From Ilyomonas sp965199845 (lineage in GTDB: Bacteria; Bacteroidota; Bacteroidia; Chitinophagales; Chitinophagaceae), in NCBI GenBank assembly GCA_965199845.1, contig CBDATZ010000005.1, forward strand, positions 310,001 to 374,000: DNA of 64,000 bases, given 5' to 3'. This document shows positions 1-9,422 of the stretch, piece after piece. A program made the position numbers and the translations under genes. Each line of letters starts with the position of its first letter. Within the stretch, counting starts at the first letter, position 1. The notes below the pieces were generated by a model, which did no database searches, was not told the DNA's origin, and saw only the letters and a program-made list of their open reading frames with translations.

Positions 1-2323
1 GTAAACGGCAATACGACTGAGTTTGCGCTGAATCCGAACGGAAAAGAAATTGCTTTTGTAACACGCGGTGAAATCTTTGTAACAGCCGTTGACGGCGGAC
101 AAACAAAACGCATTACCAATACGCCGCAACAGGAGCGTATGGTGCAATGGTCGCCCGATGGAAAAACATTGGTATATGCCGCAGAAAGAAACGATAACTG
201 GGACATATATAAAACCACAATTGTTCGTGCCGATGAACCGTATTTCTTTACCGCAACTGTTTTAAAAGAAGAGCCGGTAGTAGCAACTTCTGCCGAAGAA
301 TATCAGCCGAGATTTTCGCCTGATGGCAAAAGAGATCGGTTATATTGAGAACCGCAATATTCTCAAAGTATATAACATCGCTTCTAAAAAAACACGAACC
401 TTATTGCCCGAAGGTCATAACTATTCTTACAGCGATGGCGACTGGGATTTTCATTGGAGTCCCGACAGCAAATACATTTTGAGTGACGACTCAAAAGGAT
501 ATTTTGGTTCTTCCAATACGGCTTTGATTGATGCTGTAAAAGATACCAGTATGTATCCTATCAACAGCGGCTTTGGCGAGAATCAACAGCAAATGGTTTT
601 TAGGGTGGCAAAATAATGACGTGGCTTTCTAATAAAGAAGGTCGTAAATCGCTTGCCAACCAGGGCAGCAGCGAGTTTGACGTGTACGCGGTTTTCTTCG
701 ATAAAGATTTATACGATCAGTACACATCTAAGTGAGGATGATTATAAGTTGTGGAAAGAAGGAAAAGATAAAGCCAAGAACCGATTCTTCAGATGCAGGT
801 AAGAAAGAAAGCAACGCCAAAAAAAGATACGTTGCTTAAACTTGATCTGCAAAATTTAGATCAGCGCATTGTCAAACTTAACAATCAATAGTTCTTCCAT
901 TTCCGATTATGTGCTGAACAACGATGCCAGCAAAGTTATATTATTTAGTCTGCAAATTTGAAAAAGGTTACGATTTGTGGGTAACAGAACCGCGCACCAA
1001 GGAAACCAAAATATCTGGCAAAGCTCGGCGGTACGCCAAGCGGCATTGAAATCAGCAATGATGGCAAAAATTTGTTTGTCAGCAATGCCGTGGCAGATTG
1101 GTTCAGGTGAATGCCGATAACGGAAAAATTACGCCTGTTGCTATTGATGGTGAAATGGTATTGAATACGCAGCCGCTGAGCGCCAGTATATTTTTGATCA
1201 TGTTTGGCGGCAGACCAAAGAAAAACTGTACGATCCGAAAATGCAGGGCGTTGACTGGCCTTATTACAAACAGGCGTATGCTAAATTTCTTCCTCACATC
1301 AGCAACAATTACGATTTTCAGGAATTGCTCAGTGAAATGCTGGGCGAGCTGAATACCTCACATACCGGCGGCCGTTATCGTCCGCAAAACCCGACCGGCT
1401 GATGTAACGCCTTCTTTGGTTTATTGTACGATGAAACTTACATCGGTTCAGGCTTAAAAATAAGTGAAGTAATGGCGGGCGGCCCGGCAGATAAAGCCAC
1501 CAGTAAAATTACGGGCGGTTGCATCATCCAAAAAATTGACGGCGCGCCGGTTACAGATACGGTTGACTGGGCAAAATATTTAAACCGTAAAGCCGGCGAT
1601 AATACACTGCTTACCTGTTTATAATCCGGCAACAAAATCTACGTTTGAAGAAGTCATCAAACCCATTACGGCAGGCGCCGAAAGTAATTTGATGTACAAA
1701 CGCTGGGTAAAAAAAGAAACCGACATGGTGGCTAAATTAAGTGGTGGCAAAATTGGCTACGTGCATGTGGAAGGAATGGATGATGCCAGCCTCCGTGAAG
1801 TGTACGATAAAGCATTGGGCGAGAACATGGAAAAGCAGGCATTAATTGTAGATACACGCTTCAATGGCGGCGGCTGGCTTCACGATGATCTGAATTCTTT
1901 TTTAACCGGTAAAACGTATTTAAAATTTGCGCCGCAAGGTAACCTGCTAAAAGGCGGAGAACCAATGGGAAAGTGGCAGAAACCAAGCTGCGTTTTAATG
2001 AGCGAAAGTAATTACAGCGATGCATTTATTTTTCCATACGTGTACAAGCAAAACAACGATGGTAAGCTGATTGGTATGCCGGTGCCGGAACCGGAACTGC
2101 CGTATGGTGGGAATCGCAAATAGACCCGACAATTGTGTTTGGTATTCCTATGGTTGCTACAATTGGCAAAGAAGGCAGACCAACAGAAAACCTGCAGGTG
2201 AATCCGGATATACAAGTAAAACTTCCTTACGAAGATTTCTTATCTGGTAAAGACGACCAGTTGGAAGCCGCTGTAAAAGAAATGCTGCAGGAAACAAGCA
2301 GCCAGCAACAGGCAAAACAATAA
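1..2323 (+). CDS. Tricorn-like S41 protease with beta-propeller and PDZ domain; 5'-partial, frameshifted in this sequence
   Basis: This is one gene read through several frames; it starts before the window. The first ~600 bases encode WD40-like propeller repeats (SPDGK, WSPDGKTLVYAAE, WSPDSKYI), as in tricorn proteases. A second propeller part (LGGTPSGIEISNDGK) follows near 1020-1100. A tricorn core region (near 1220-1400, QAYAKFLPHISNNYDF) leads to a PDZ domain (SGLKISEVMAGGPADKA, near 1440-1500) and the S41 protease domain (GKIGYVHVEGMDD, DTRFNGGGWLHDDL, SESNYSDAF). The family degrades peptides, usually in the periplasm of Bacteroidota. At least six frame changes (near 325, 615, 730-900, 1100-1200, 1400, 1620 and 2110) interrupt the reading. 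Each remaining piece is still conserved, which fits sequencing errors better than an old pseudogene. Ends at TAA 2321-2323, just before a strong terminator. Confidence 0.85.
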
Positions 2324-2340
2324 ACAATACATTTTATAAA

Positions 2341-2382
2341 GAAAACAGCGTATGATAATTTGATTTATCATACGCTGTTTTC
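2341..2382. terminator. Bidirectional Rho-independent terminator
   Basis: A perfect 18-bp inverted repeat (2341-2358 and 2365-2382) with a 6-base loop. It begins GAAAACAGCG and ends in TTTTC, so it carries A and T runs on both sides. It lies between the convergent tricorn-like gene (+) and the NTF2-like gene (-) and can serve both. Confidence 0.85.
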
Positions 2383-2412
2383 ATAAAGGCAAACTGAAAC
2401 TAAAAATGTTTA

Positions 2413-2736
2413 TTATAAAATCGGTCGCGGATCAAATACAACGCGTATCTTTTTTATTTTATCGTCCTCCAATTCATACAACCCAATAGTAAAAATTGTT
2501 TTTCCGCTCATATTAATATCATACACAACACAAACCGTATTTCCTTCCTCAAACACCTGTTGAATATCGTATTTGAAAAGCATTTTTTTCATGTCTTCAA
2601 TATAAATATTACCGCCGTTTCTCTTGCCCATAACACCATCAAAATAAAGATGATCTGTTATGTAAGTTCTTGCTTTTGTGAAGTCTTCTGCATTAAGCGC
2701 ATCGAGAAATGAGAGGACTACTTTTTTAGATTCCAT
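2413..2736 (-). CDS. NTF2-like / SnoaL-like family protein
   Basis: 107 residues with the layout of the SnoaL-like NTF2 fold: an N-terminal helix (KKVVLSFLDALNAEDFTKA), then a strand region holding a short loop (YFDGVMGKRNGG), a helix (IEDMKKMLFKYDI) and four beta strands (VCVVYDINMSGKTIF, TIGLYELEDDKIKKI). Family members are small-molecule binding proteins or isomerase-like enzymes. The substrate cannot be told from sequence. The gene is monocistronic and shares a bidirectional terminator with the upstream convergent gene. Confidence 0.7.
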   Translation of the reverse strand: MESKKVVLSFLDALNAEDFTKARTYITDHLYFDGVMGKRNGGNIYIEDMKKMLFKYDIQQVFEEGNTVCVVYDINMSGKTIFTIGLYELEDDKIKKIRVVFDPRPIL

Positions 2737-2878
2737 AAAATAAATTTTAAGGTTTATGAATCATTATAAACTTAAAAAGTTGTGCCATAATGAAAGATAG
2801 TTAGCAGATCTGCAAATGATCTTCAACGGAATTATCAGAAATGTCATTTATTCCCACAAGCTTATTCTTTCAAAAAAT

Positions 2879-3918
2879 TTATTGATATTGTATATAAACC
2901 GGGCTGGGATATAAGCTTAAAACTTCTTTTGGTTCCATGATGCGTGAGTTGCCGGCAACATCATTTTTATAAAACAATTTAAAGCCCGTAAACTGAACCG
3001 GCTCGCTGGTTATAGCTGTTTGATAACTTGTTTTTTTCTTTGCCGGAAAACCCCAGCCATCCATATCAATAACAATCTGCACATCCGGATTTGTTTTGAT
3101 ATTTTTATAACGCGTGAGCATACCTTTTGTAAAACCGATGCACGACCAAAATCTTCGGCGGCAAATTATTTTTTGTCACAAGTGAATCCAAAAATTGTGA
3201 AGCATAATTTATATCAGCCGCATCGAGTGTTCCGATAACGGAAGATGGCACCTGACCGCCTTTCATCGAGAATTCCGGATCAACGCCCAAGATGAACATT
3301 CGGCATTTTTAAGAACGCTTCCAATGGCGGTAATTCTTCCTGCAAACGGCTGTGTCCTGTCTGCACATCTAAGAAAACGATTGCGTTTATTTTACCCGCC
3401 ATATCAATCGCTTTCTGTATTTGAGAAGCGGGCATACGAATACGATATTTGTTTCCTTTTCCCGGATCGTGTTGCGCAGTAACTGCAATATAATGGATAG
3501 CTGTTTGCACGGGAATCGCCGAATCGGCTTCCTGCCAACGTTTGGCTTCGTCCTGTAATTTTTGCAATACTTCATCTTCGGGCAACGCACCTAAAATTCC
3601 CATTCCTTTTGAATAAAAATTCCCATAATAAGCTTATGATTCTTTTATACGGTAAAATGGCGCCGGCTAACGGATATTCTGTTTTTACCGGCCAGGCATC
3701 CGTCTTACGATTGCCCGATAAGTGCATCTGTAACGAATCGAACAATACAGTATCTATAACATTGATAACCGGTTTTTCTGCTAAGATGTCAGAGTCTTTC
3801 GCCGGCGCGGACGCTGTCGCTTTTTCAGGGGTTGCCACGGTATTAGCTTCTAATTGTTTGCAGGATAAAAACACAATAAAATACCACTAAAAATGATACT
3901 GATTTTAATAATGCTCAT
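2879..3918 (-). CDS. Putative lipoprotein of unknown function, frameshifted in this sequence
   Basis: Three consecutive frames on the minus strand join into one protein of about 345 residues. The start at 3918 gives a lipoprotein signal (MSIIKISIIFSGILLCF, then LSC), but only if the run of five T near 3870 is read as six. The run is one base short, and the frame otherwise hits a stop right after it. Further shifts are needed near 3600, 3295 and 3115. The middle reads GILGALPEDEVLQKLQDEAK and later AIVFLDVQTGHSRLQEELP and VVIGTLDAADINYASQFLDS-like text (as SSVIGTLDAADINYASQF), and it ends in SLYPSPVYIQYQ. No family is recognised. The lipobox places it in the periplasm or at the outer membrane. 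Confidence 0.6.
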
Positions 3919-4095
3919 ATTGTTGTTCTGGTATGAAAATTTTTAAAAATGGATTTCCCATTATAAACGCAAAAAGTTTGCCTGCTGTTTTCTGTTAACC
4001 TTATTTTTATTTGTTTTTTTGAAAAGATTTATCACAATAAAATTCACTTTGGTCTTCATTGGTTCTATATTAAATTGCACAAATAATATATACTT

Positions 4096-4601
4096 ATGAA
4101 GTGTTATCTAAAAAGTATTTCCGGCTTTTATTTTTATTCATTTTTCTTCATTCTTATTCTTATTGCTCAAACAATTAGCACATCTTTAAAAATAAACAAA
4201 TGAAGAAAACAAAGCCATTACACTTACGCAAGCCGATGTCAAAAGCCTTACCGCATACAACTTTAGACGTGAAAGCGCATGATGAAAAAGTGCATAGTTA
4301 CAGTGGAATAGATTTACCATTATTATTACGAAAAGCCGGCGTGTCTTTAGGAGATTCAGCTAAGAAAAAAACAGTAAGCAAATATATATTGATAACAGCG
4401 GCAGACAATTACAGCGTTGTATATGCACTTGCTGAAATAGATTCTGTGCTATCGCAAAAGAAAATGATTTTGGCTGATGAACAAGACGGAAAGCCATTAC
4501 CAACAAATGCAGCGCCTTATCAAATTATTTCTACCGGCGAAAAAATACATGCGCGAATGATTCGGCAGGTAACATCAATAGCTGTTCGAAATGCGCAATA
4601 A
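4096..4601 (+). CDS. Secreted molybdopterin-binding-domain protein, frameshifted in this sequence
   Basis: Reading from ATG 4096 gives a hydrophobic leader (FYFYSFFFILILIAQTIS) that stops at 4200 unless one A is removed from an A-rich run. The adjoining frame then reads ENKAITLTQADVKSL. A second shift near 4250 leads to HTTLDVKAHDEKVHSYSGID and on to LPLLLRKAGV, YILITAADNYSVVYALAEID and ILADEQDGKPL. This pattern resembles the oxidoreductase molybdopterin-binding domain (sulfite oxidase/YedY-like fold) found as a small stand-alone secreted protein. No partner redox gene lies nearby, so function is uncertain. It is convergent with the next gene, 18 bases away. Confidence 0.6.
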
Positions 4602-4619
4602 GATAAATAGAACAATTAA

Positions 4620-5378
4620 TTATTTATCTACATAATTTACGAGACCCATTAAAAAATGTTCGTTAATTTCTTCTTCGCCGTGATCATTTATATATTGGCT
4701 GGCTTTGTCTTTATCTTTAATCAGGATGTCTTTTAAGACTTTTGGTTTCATAACAACAAGCCGGAACGATTTATCCGGCATCACAATATAATAACGGCTT
4801 TCATCTTTGTATTCATTCTCACGCGTTCCGGTTTCAATCATGCCATCATTTTTGTAATTTAATGGTACAAATTTCACTTCTATTTGTTTATACAGCGAAT
4901 ATTTTTCTGCGTTTTTAACAAGCGCCAGGAAAAATTTTGTTGAATCAATTGTATTGATATGCTCGAAATTATATTGGCGATTGTTGCTTGCCAAAGCAAA
5001 TGATTGAATGCCTTCGGCACCAATAGCAATTATATTTTTTTTATCTTCCGAAGCCAGCAAATCGTCGTTCAGTTTATCGTAATTAAAAAAATAAGAACTC
5101 ACATTCATTTTGCTTCCATCTTTCGTCATAAGGCTATCGCCTTTTACCCAATCATTAAACAGAAAACGTGTGCCTTTTGTATTTTCTTCGTTATTAAAAG
5201 AAAAACCCGCCGCCGATTTATCAGCCATAGCTGTAGTGGCTTTTAGTTGAGACCGCGAAAGAAACTGACCAAAGTTTCCTTGCGCCGTGGTCATACTTGG
5301 CGGACCGGTAAGTTGAGCAATAGCTGATGGAATCAAACCCAAAATCAGCAACGTAGAAAAGATGATTTTCACAGACAT
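4620..5378 (-). CDS. Exported protein of unknown function
   Basis: 252 residues. The N-terminus MSVKIIFSTLLILGLIPSAIA-Q is a clear Sec signal peptide, with cleavage likely after AIA. The mature part is rich in charged residues and has strand-like stretches (KGTRFLFNDWVKGDSL, IEVKFVPLNYKND, RYYIVMPDKSFRLVVMKP) and a C-terminal helix (DKASQYINDHGEEEINEHFL). No named domain is recognised. It looks like a soluble periplasmic protein common in this family of bacteria. Single gene, convergent with the molybdopterin-domain gene. Confidence 0.7.
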   Translation of the reverse strand: MSVKIIFSTLLILGLIPSAIAQLTGPPSMTTAQGNFGQFLSRSQLKATTAMADKSAAGFSFNNEENTKGTRFLFNDWVKGDSLMTKDGSKMNVSSYFFNYDKLNDDLLASEDKKNIIAIGAEGIQSFALASNNRQYNFEHINTIDSTKFFLALVKNAEKYSLYKQIEVKFVPLNYKNDGMIETGTRENEYKDESRYYIVMPDKSFRLVVMKPKVLKDILIKDKDKASQYINDHGEEEINEHFLMGLVNYVDK

Positions 5379-5483
5379 ATCAGAGAATTCAGGTGAGATA
5401 CATAAATTGATATAGCAATCGTAAACAGAATCTAAGATAAGAAAAACAATGTTGATTTTATTTACAATTTGGGTGAATTATTT

Positions 5484-5774
5484 TTACACATCAGCGACGC
5501 GAAAAGGAGAGATGCTGATTTCATTCCAGACTTTGCCTGTTACATACTGGTCTTGCTGAATCCAGTTTGCCACGCTTTCTTCATCCGGTAATGATAAAAT
5601 GATAACAGAGCCAATCATCTTTTTATTTTCATCAAGCAAAGCGCCTCCTAAAATAAAAACACCTTTGGCTTTTTCTTCTTTCATCCTGGTGAGATGTTGC
5701 TCGCGAACGACCATTCTCCGGTTGAAAGCTTCCTCATCAATATAATCAAATGCGCGGATAACAAATTGATTCAT
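5484..5774 (-). CDS. YciI family protein
   Basis: 96 residues with the ferredoxin-like pattern of the YciI (YCII-related) domain: VIRAFDYIDEEAFNRRMVVR, then HLTRMKEEKAKGVFILGGAL, then SVIILSLPDEESVANWIQQD, then a C-terminal VWNEISISPF. The first half contains the His and the later half the Asp of the usual active-site pair (REQHLTRM and QQDQYV). Biochemical role in this organism is unknown; family members are small cytosolic dimeric enzymes or stress proteins. Confidence 0.85.
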   Translation of the reverse strand: MNQFVIRAFDYIDEEAFNRRMVVREQHLTRMKEEKAKGVFILGGALLDENKKMIGSVIILSLPDEESVANWIQQDQYVTGKVWNEISISPFRVADV

Positions 5775-5822
5775 GTTCGTAATAAATAAAAGGTAAATAG
5801 AAAGGCAAAAGATAAAAACAAA

Positions 5823-5849
5823 AAAGCTGTTTTATGGTAAAACAGCTTT
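5823..5849 (-). terminator. Rho-independent terminator after the DUF2795 gene
   Basis: A perfect 12-bp inverted repeat (AAAGCTGTTTTA and its complement) around a 3-base loop, followed on the minus strand by a T-rich tract. It lies 24 bases past the stop codon of the 5873-6094 gene. Confidence 0.75.
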
Positions 5850-5872
5850 CGTAAATATGTTAGAAACAGGAA

Positions 5873-6094
5873 TCAGTATTCGTCTTCATTAAACATAAAA
5901 TCTTCCTGGCTGGGGTAATCCGGCCAAATGTCTTCTATACTTTCATATACTTCACCTTCATCTTCCAGTTCCTGCAGGTTTTCTACCACTTCAATCGGGG
6001 CGCCGGAACGGATTGCATAATCAATCAATTCATCTTTGGTTGCCGGCCAGGGCGCATCTTCAAGATAGCTGGCTAATTCAAGAGTCCAAAACAT
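5873..6094 (-). CDS. DUF2795 domain protein
   Basis: 73 residues: MFWTLELASYLEDAPWPATK, then DELIDYAIRSGAP, then EVVENLQELEDE, then an acidic tail (DIWPDYPSQEDFMFNEDEY). The pattern matches the small, very conserved Bacteroidota proteins carrying DUF2795. The family is thought to fold as a short helical domain, but no activity is known. It has its own promoter and terminator, so it is transcribed alone. Confidence 0.85.
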   Translation of the reverse strand: MFWTLELASYLEDAPWPATKDELIDYAIRSGAPIEVVENLQELEDEGEVYESIEDIWPDYPSQEDFMFNEDEY

Positions 6095-6114
6095 AAAAGC
6101 CTTTAAAATTTTTG

Positions 6115-6145
6115 CAAATGTAGTAGTTACGCGCGAAAATCCAAA
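6115..6145 (-). promoter_or_regulatory. Bacteroidota-type promoter of the DUF2795 gene
   Basis: On the minus strand the -7 box reads TACATTTG (6115-6122), matching TAnnTTTG, with TTTG (6142-6145) upstream at a spacing of 19 bases. The start codon lies 20 bases downstream of the -7 box. Confidence 0.65.
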
Positions 6146-6211
6146 TACACAAACTCATAGCAACGTAAATTATTATTAACAAATGGATTATTATTTTACG
6201 TTTGCAACTAT

Positions 6212-6865
6212 ATGCTTACTGCGAAGGATGTTCATAAATCGTACGGTCTTATCCAGGTTGTAAAAGGAGTGAGCCTGCAAATTAATAAAGGTGAAATTGT
6301 TTCTATCACCGGTTCTTCTGGGGCGGGAAAAAGTACGCTGCTGCATATTCTGGGTACGTTAGATACGCCTAACAGCGGCGAAATTTCGTTAAACGGTTAT
6401 TCTGTAACGCACCTGAAAGATAAAGCGCTGGCTTCATTCCGAAATAGTCAGCTTGGCTTTGTTTTCCAGTTTCATCATTTGCTTCCCGAATTTACAGCAC
6501 TTGAAAATGTGTGTATTCCGGGCTGGATTGCCGGCCGAAAAAGAAAAGATGTAGAAGAACATGCTATTAAATTACTTACCACGTTGCGTATAGATAAACG
6601 CCTGAACAATAAACCGCAGGAGCTAAGTGGCGGTGAACAACAACGTGTAGCCGTTGCGCGCGCGCTGATTAACAATCCTGCTATTGTATTTGCCGACGAA
6701 CCGACCGGTAATCTTGACAGTAACAACGCGAAGGAACTTCATCAGTTATTTTTAGAGCTGCGCGATGAGTTTCAGCAGACATTTTTGATTGTTACACACA
6801 ACGAAGAACTCGCCTTAAACAGCGACCGCGTTTTGCACATGAAAGATGGTTTGCTGCAAAGCTGA
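6212..6865 (+). CDS. lolD: ABC transporter ATP-binding protein, LolD-like
   Basis: 217 residues with all ABC ATPase motifs: Walker A GSSGAGKST (near residue 36), Q-loop FVFQFHHLLPEFTALENV, signature LSGGEQQRVAVARAL (near 138), Walker B IVFADEPTGNLDS (near 157) and switch His (LIVTHNEE). The short length and the HHLLPEFTALENV segment are typical of the LolD/MacB subgroup, which powers lipoprotein release or related envelope transport. The permease partner is not next to it, so the exact system is inferred. TACGTTTG just upstream (6197-6204) is a possible -7 box. Confidence 0.8.
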   Translation: MLTAKDVHKSYGLIQVVKGVSLQINKGEIVSITGSSGAGKSTLLHILGTLDTPNSGEISLNGYSVTHLKDKALASFRNSQLGFVFQFHHLLPEFTALENVCIPGWIAGRKRKDVEEHAIKLLTTLRIDKRLNNKPQELSGGEQQRVAVARALINNPAIVFADEPTGNLDSNNAKELHQLFLELRDEFQQTFLIVTHNEELALNSDRVLHMKDGLLQS

Positions 6866-6952
6866 ATATAGCAAAATGAAAACCCTTCCCCGAATTATCT
6901 TTTCGTTTAGAGCTTTCCATTTACTTTGCACTTTTTCGTATCTGCCGGCAGC

Positions 6953-8965
6953 ATGTATAAAATTATTGCATTCTTTATTTTACTGATACTGCTTTTTTCA
7001 ATGCAGGTTCGTGCGCAGGATATAAACCAGTTAAAAAACCGGCTGAATGGTCTTAACAGCGCGTCTGGCAAAAGCGGCGCAAAAGATTCGCTGGTGCATC
7101 GCAACCCGTTGGAAGATTCCATTACCATTTCATATCGTTATTTCGATTCGACAAGAACACATAAGTTAGACTCGTCAATCAGCGATTGGTATCAACGTTT
7201 TCCGGTTCCGGCGTATTATGATTACTTGGGAAATCTGGGACATGCGGCACATTCGCTCTTATTTTCGCCCAATATGCAGCCAGGTTTTGATGCCGGTTTT
7301 CATTCGTATGACATTTACAGATATACCATTGGCGGCACACGTTTTTTTACAACAACGCGACCTTATACTGAGCTATCGTATATGATTGGAAACAGCGCAG
7401 AGCAAATGGTAAATATGATGCACACGCAAAACCGGAAAAACAACCTGAACTTTACTTTCGAATACCGGTTTATCGGTTCGCCGGGCGCTTTCAAAAATCA
7501 AAATGTAAGTCATAATAATCTCCGCATCAGCAGCTATTATCAAAGCAAAAACAAACGTTACGGATTGTATTTTATCTACCTGAATAACAAACTAAAATCT
7601 TCGGAAAACGGTGGCTTGCAAGAAGACAGTTCGTTGCAAAATTTTTCGTTGAGCGGACCTGTAGAAGCTGCTGTAAAATTGGGTAACAGGATTCGGCCAA
7701 ACACCAGCAACGTTTTTAATAGTGCAGTTCAGATCGGAACTTATTATCGCGAAAGCACAATCTATCTCCGTCAATATTACGATTTTGGTCAAAAAGATTC
7801 TCTCGTTCAGGATTCGACTGTGGTTCGCTTATTTTACCCGCGGCTTCGGCTGCAACATTCGCTTACTTATTCTTCCAATATTTATGAGTATCACGATGAA
7901 GCGCTGGATTCGACATCTTATATCAACTTCTATAAATTTTACGGAGCCAACAATAAAGACTCGTTATTATTCAGAGATAAATGGAGCGATCTCACAAATG
8001 AATTCAGCATCATTACTTTTCCCGATAAAAGAAATGTTGCGCAGTTTCTTCGCTTGAGTGCCGATTTGCAAATTTTGCAGGGAACATTTTCCAACCGCGA
8101 TTCAAAGAATTATACAAATGTTTATGCATCTGCCGAATACCGTAACCGCACGAAAAACCAAAAATGGGATATTGAAGCATTAGGACAATTGTATATGGCC
8201 GGAAGTTTTTTAGGCGATTATAATCTTAATATCAGCTTGCAAAGACAATTGAGCAAAAAATTGGGTTCGTTGCAAATAAGCTTTCAGAATGTAAATAAAA
8301 GCCCGACGCAACTAAGCCAGGATATTACTTCGTTCCCGGTTATTCCTGATGGCTCGTTTAACAATACAAATATTTCAAAACTATCTGCCAATCTTTTTCT
8401 GCCCGGGCAGAGCTTACGGTTGTATGGTAATTATTATGCAGTTACCAATTTTCTGTATTTTGACGATTATTATACTTTGCGCCAACAACCGGCACTCTTT
8501 AATTATATTGTTGCCGGTCTTGAAAAAAGATTCCGTCTGTCGCGCCATTTCTTTTGGTACACTGAAGCTGCTTTTCAACAATCTGACGGAAATGCGCCGG
8601 TGCATTTGCCCTTGGTTTATACAAGAAACCGGTTAGCTTTTGAAGGGAACTTTTTCAAAAATCTGTATCTGTCAACAGGTATTGAAATCAGGTATTTTAC
8701 GCCATACAAAGCAGATGGTTACACACCACTAAATGGACAATTCTATTATCAAAACACGTCAACGCTGAGCAACCGGCCAGACGTGAATGTGTATTTCAAT
8801 TTTAGAATCAAAAGCTTCAAAGCCTTTATACGTGCCGAAAATCTAAATACATTGGATAAATATGGTACCGATTTCGGTTTTTTAAACCATAATTTTTCCG
8901 CGCCGCATTATCCGCAAAACGCACTTTGGCTGCGGTTTGGCATTTGGTGGAATTTTGTGAATTAA
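6953..8965 (+). CDS. Putative outer-membrane porin (Porin_10-like)
   Basis: About 670 residues. The start at 6953 is preferred because it gives a clean signal peptide (MYKIIAFFILLILLFSMQVRAQ); the earlier ATG at 6926 adds nine unrelated residues. After a linker rich in D and S (LVHRNPLEDSITISYRYFDS) come many alternating-residue strands with aromatic ends (PYTELSYMIGNSAEQ, LNFTFEYRFIGSPGAF, KRYGLYFIYLNNKLKS), and the protein ends in a strand with Trp and Phe (LWLRFGIWWNFVN). This is the layout of the large putative porins of Bacteroidota. The transported substrate is unknown. It follows the ABC ATPase gene by 87 bases. Confidence 0.8.
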   Translation: MYKIIAFFILLILLFSMQVRAQDINQLKNRLNGLNSASGKSGAKDSLVHRNPLEDSITISYRYFDSTRTHKLDSSISDWYQRFPVPAYYDYLGNLGHAAHSLLFSPNMQPGFDAGFHSYDIYRYTIGGTRFFTTTRPYTELSYMIGNSAEQMVNMMHTQNRKNNLNFTFEYRFIGSPGAFKNQNVSHNNLRISSYYQSKNKRYGLYFIYLNNKLKSSENGGLQEDSSLQNFSLSGPVEAAVKLGNRIRPNTSNVFNSAVQIGTYYRESTIYLRQYYDFGQKDSLVQDSTVVRLFYPRLRLQHSLTYSSNIYEYHDEALDSTSYINFYKFYGANNKDSLLFRDKWSDLTNEFSIITFPDKRNVAQFLRLSADLQILQGTFSNRDSKNYTNVYASAEYRNRTKNQKWDIEALGQLYMAGSFLGDYNLNISLQRQLSKKLGSLQISFQNVNKSPTQLSQDITSFPVIPDGSFNNTNISKLSANLFLPGQSLRLYGNYYAVTNFLYFDDYYTLRQQPALFNYIVAGLEKRFRLSRHFFWYTEAAFQQSDGNAPVHLPLVYTRNRLAFEGNFFKNLYLSTGIEIRYFTPYKADGYTPLNGQFYYQNTSTLSNRPDVNVYFNFRIKSFKAFIRAENLNTLDKYGTDFGFLNHNFSAPHYPQNALWLRFGIWWNFVN

Positions 8966-9041
8966 ATTTCATTTACGATAACCTTCTTCACATAAATTTG
9001 TAATCATAAATACGATTCTCGCTACTTCAAATACATTTAAA

Positions 9042-9422
9042 ATGAAAAGCTTACTTGTTCTTTTTATCGGCTTAAGCAGTTTTTTCTCCATTCAGGCTTC
9101 CGCAAAAGCAAAATCAGATACCGTAAAAGTATTAGGCAATTGTGAAAGTTGCAAAGCGCGAATTGAAAAAGCAGCGAAACAAGCTGGTGCCACCAAAGCA
9201 AACTGGAACGATGAAACCCAGATTTTAAAAGTAAGTTATGATGATGCAAGCACATCTCTTCTTACCATTGAAAAACAAATAGCTCTTGCCGGCCACGATA
9301 CGCGCGATGTAAAAGCTTCCAATGAAGCATACAATAAATTGCATTCTTGCTGCCAATATGATAGAACGGGTGTAAGTGGCGCAAAAACCTGTGATGATGA
9401 AAAAGAGGAGAAAAGTAAATGA
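9042..9422 (+). CDS. Secreted heavy-metal-associated (HMA) domain protein
   Basis: 126 residues: signal peptide (LLVLFIGLSSFFSIQASAKA), then an HMA fold with the metal-binding CxxC in LGNCESCKARIEKAAKQAG and the typical second strand (ILKVSYDDASTSL). The C-terminus adds a Cys pair (HSCCQYDRTG) and one more Cys in a charged tail. It probably binds copper or a similar soft metal in the periplasm. The stop codon overlaps the start of the TlpA-like gene (ATGA), so the two are translationally coupled, which suggests metal handling together with thiol redox control. Confidence 0.8.
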   Translation: MKSLLVLFIGLSSFFSIQASAKAKSDTVKVLGNCESCKARIEKAAKQAGATKANWNDETQILKVSYDDASTSLLTIEKQIALAGHDTRDVKASNEAYNKLHSCCQYDRTGVSGAKTCDDEKEEKSK

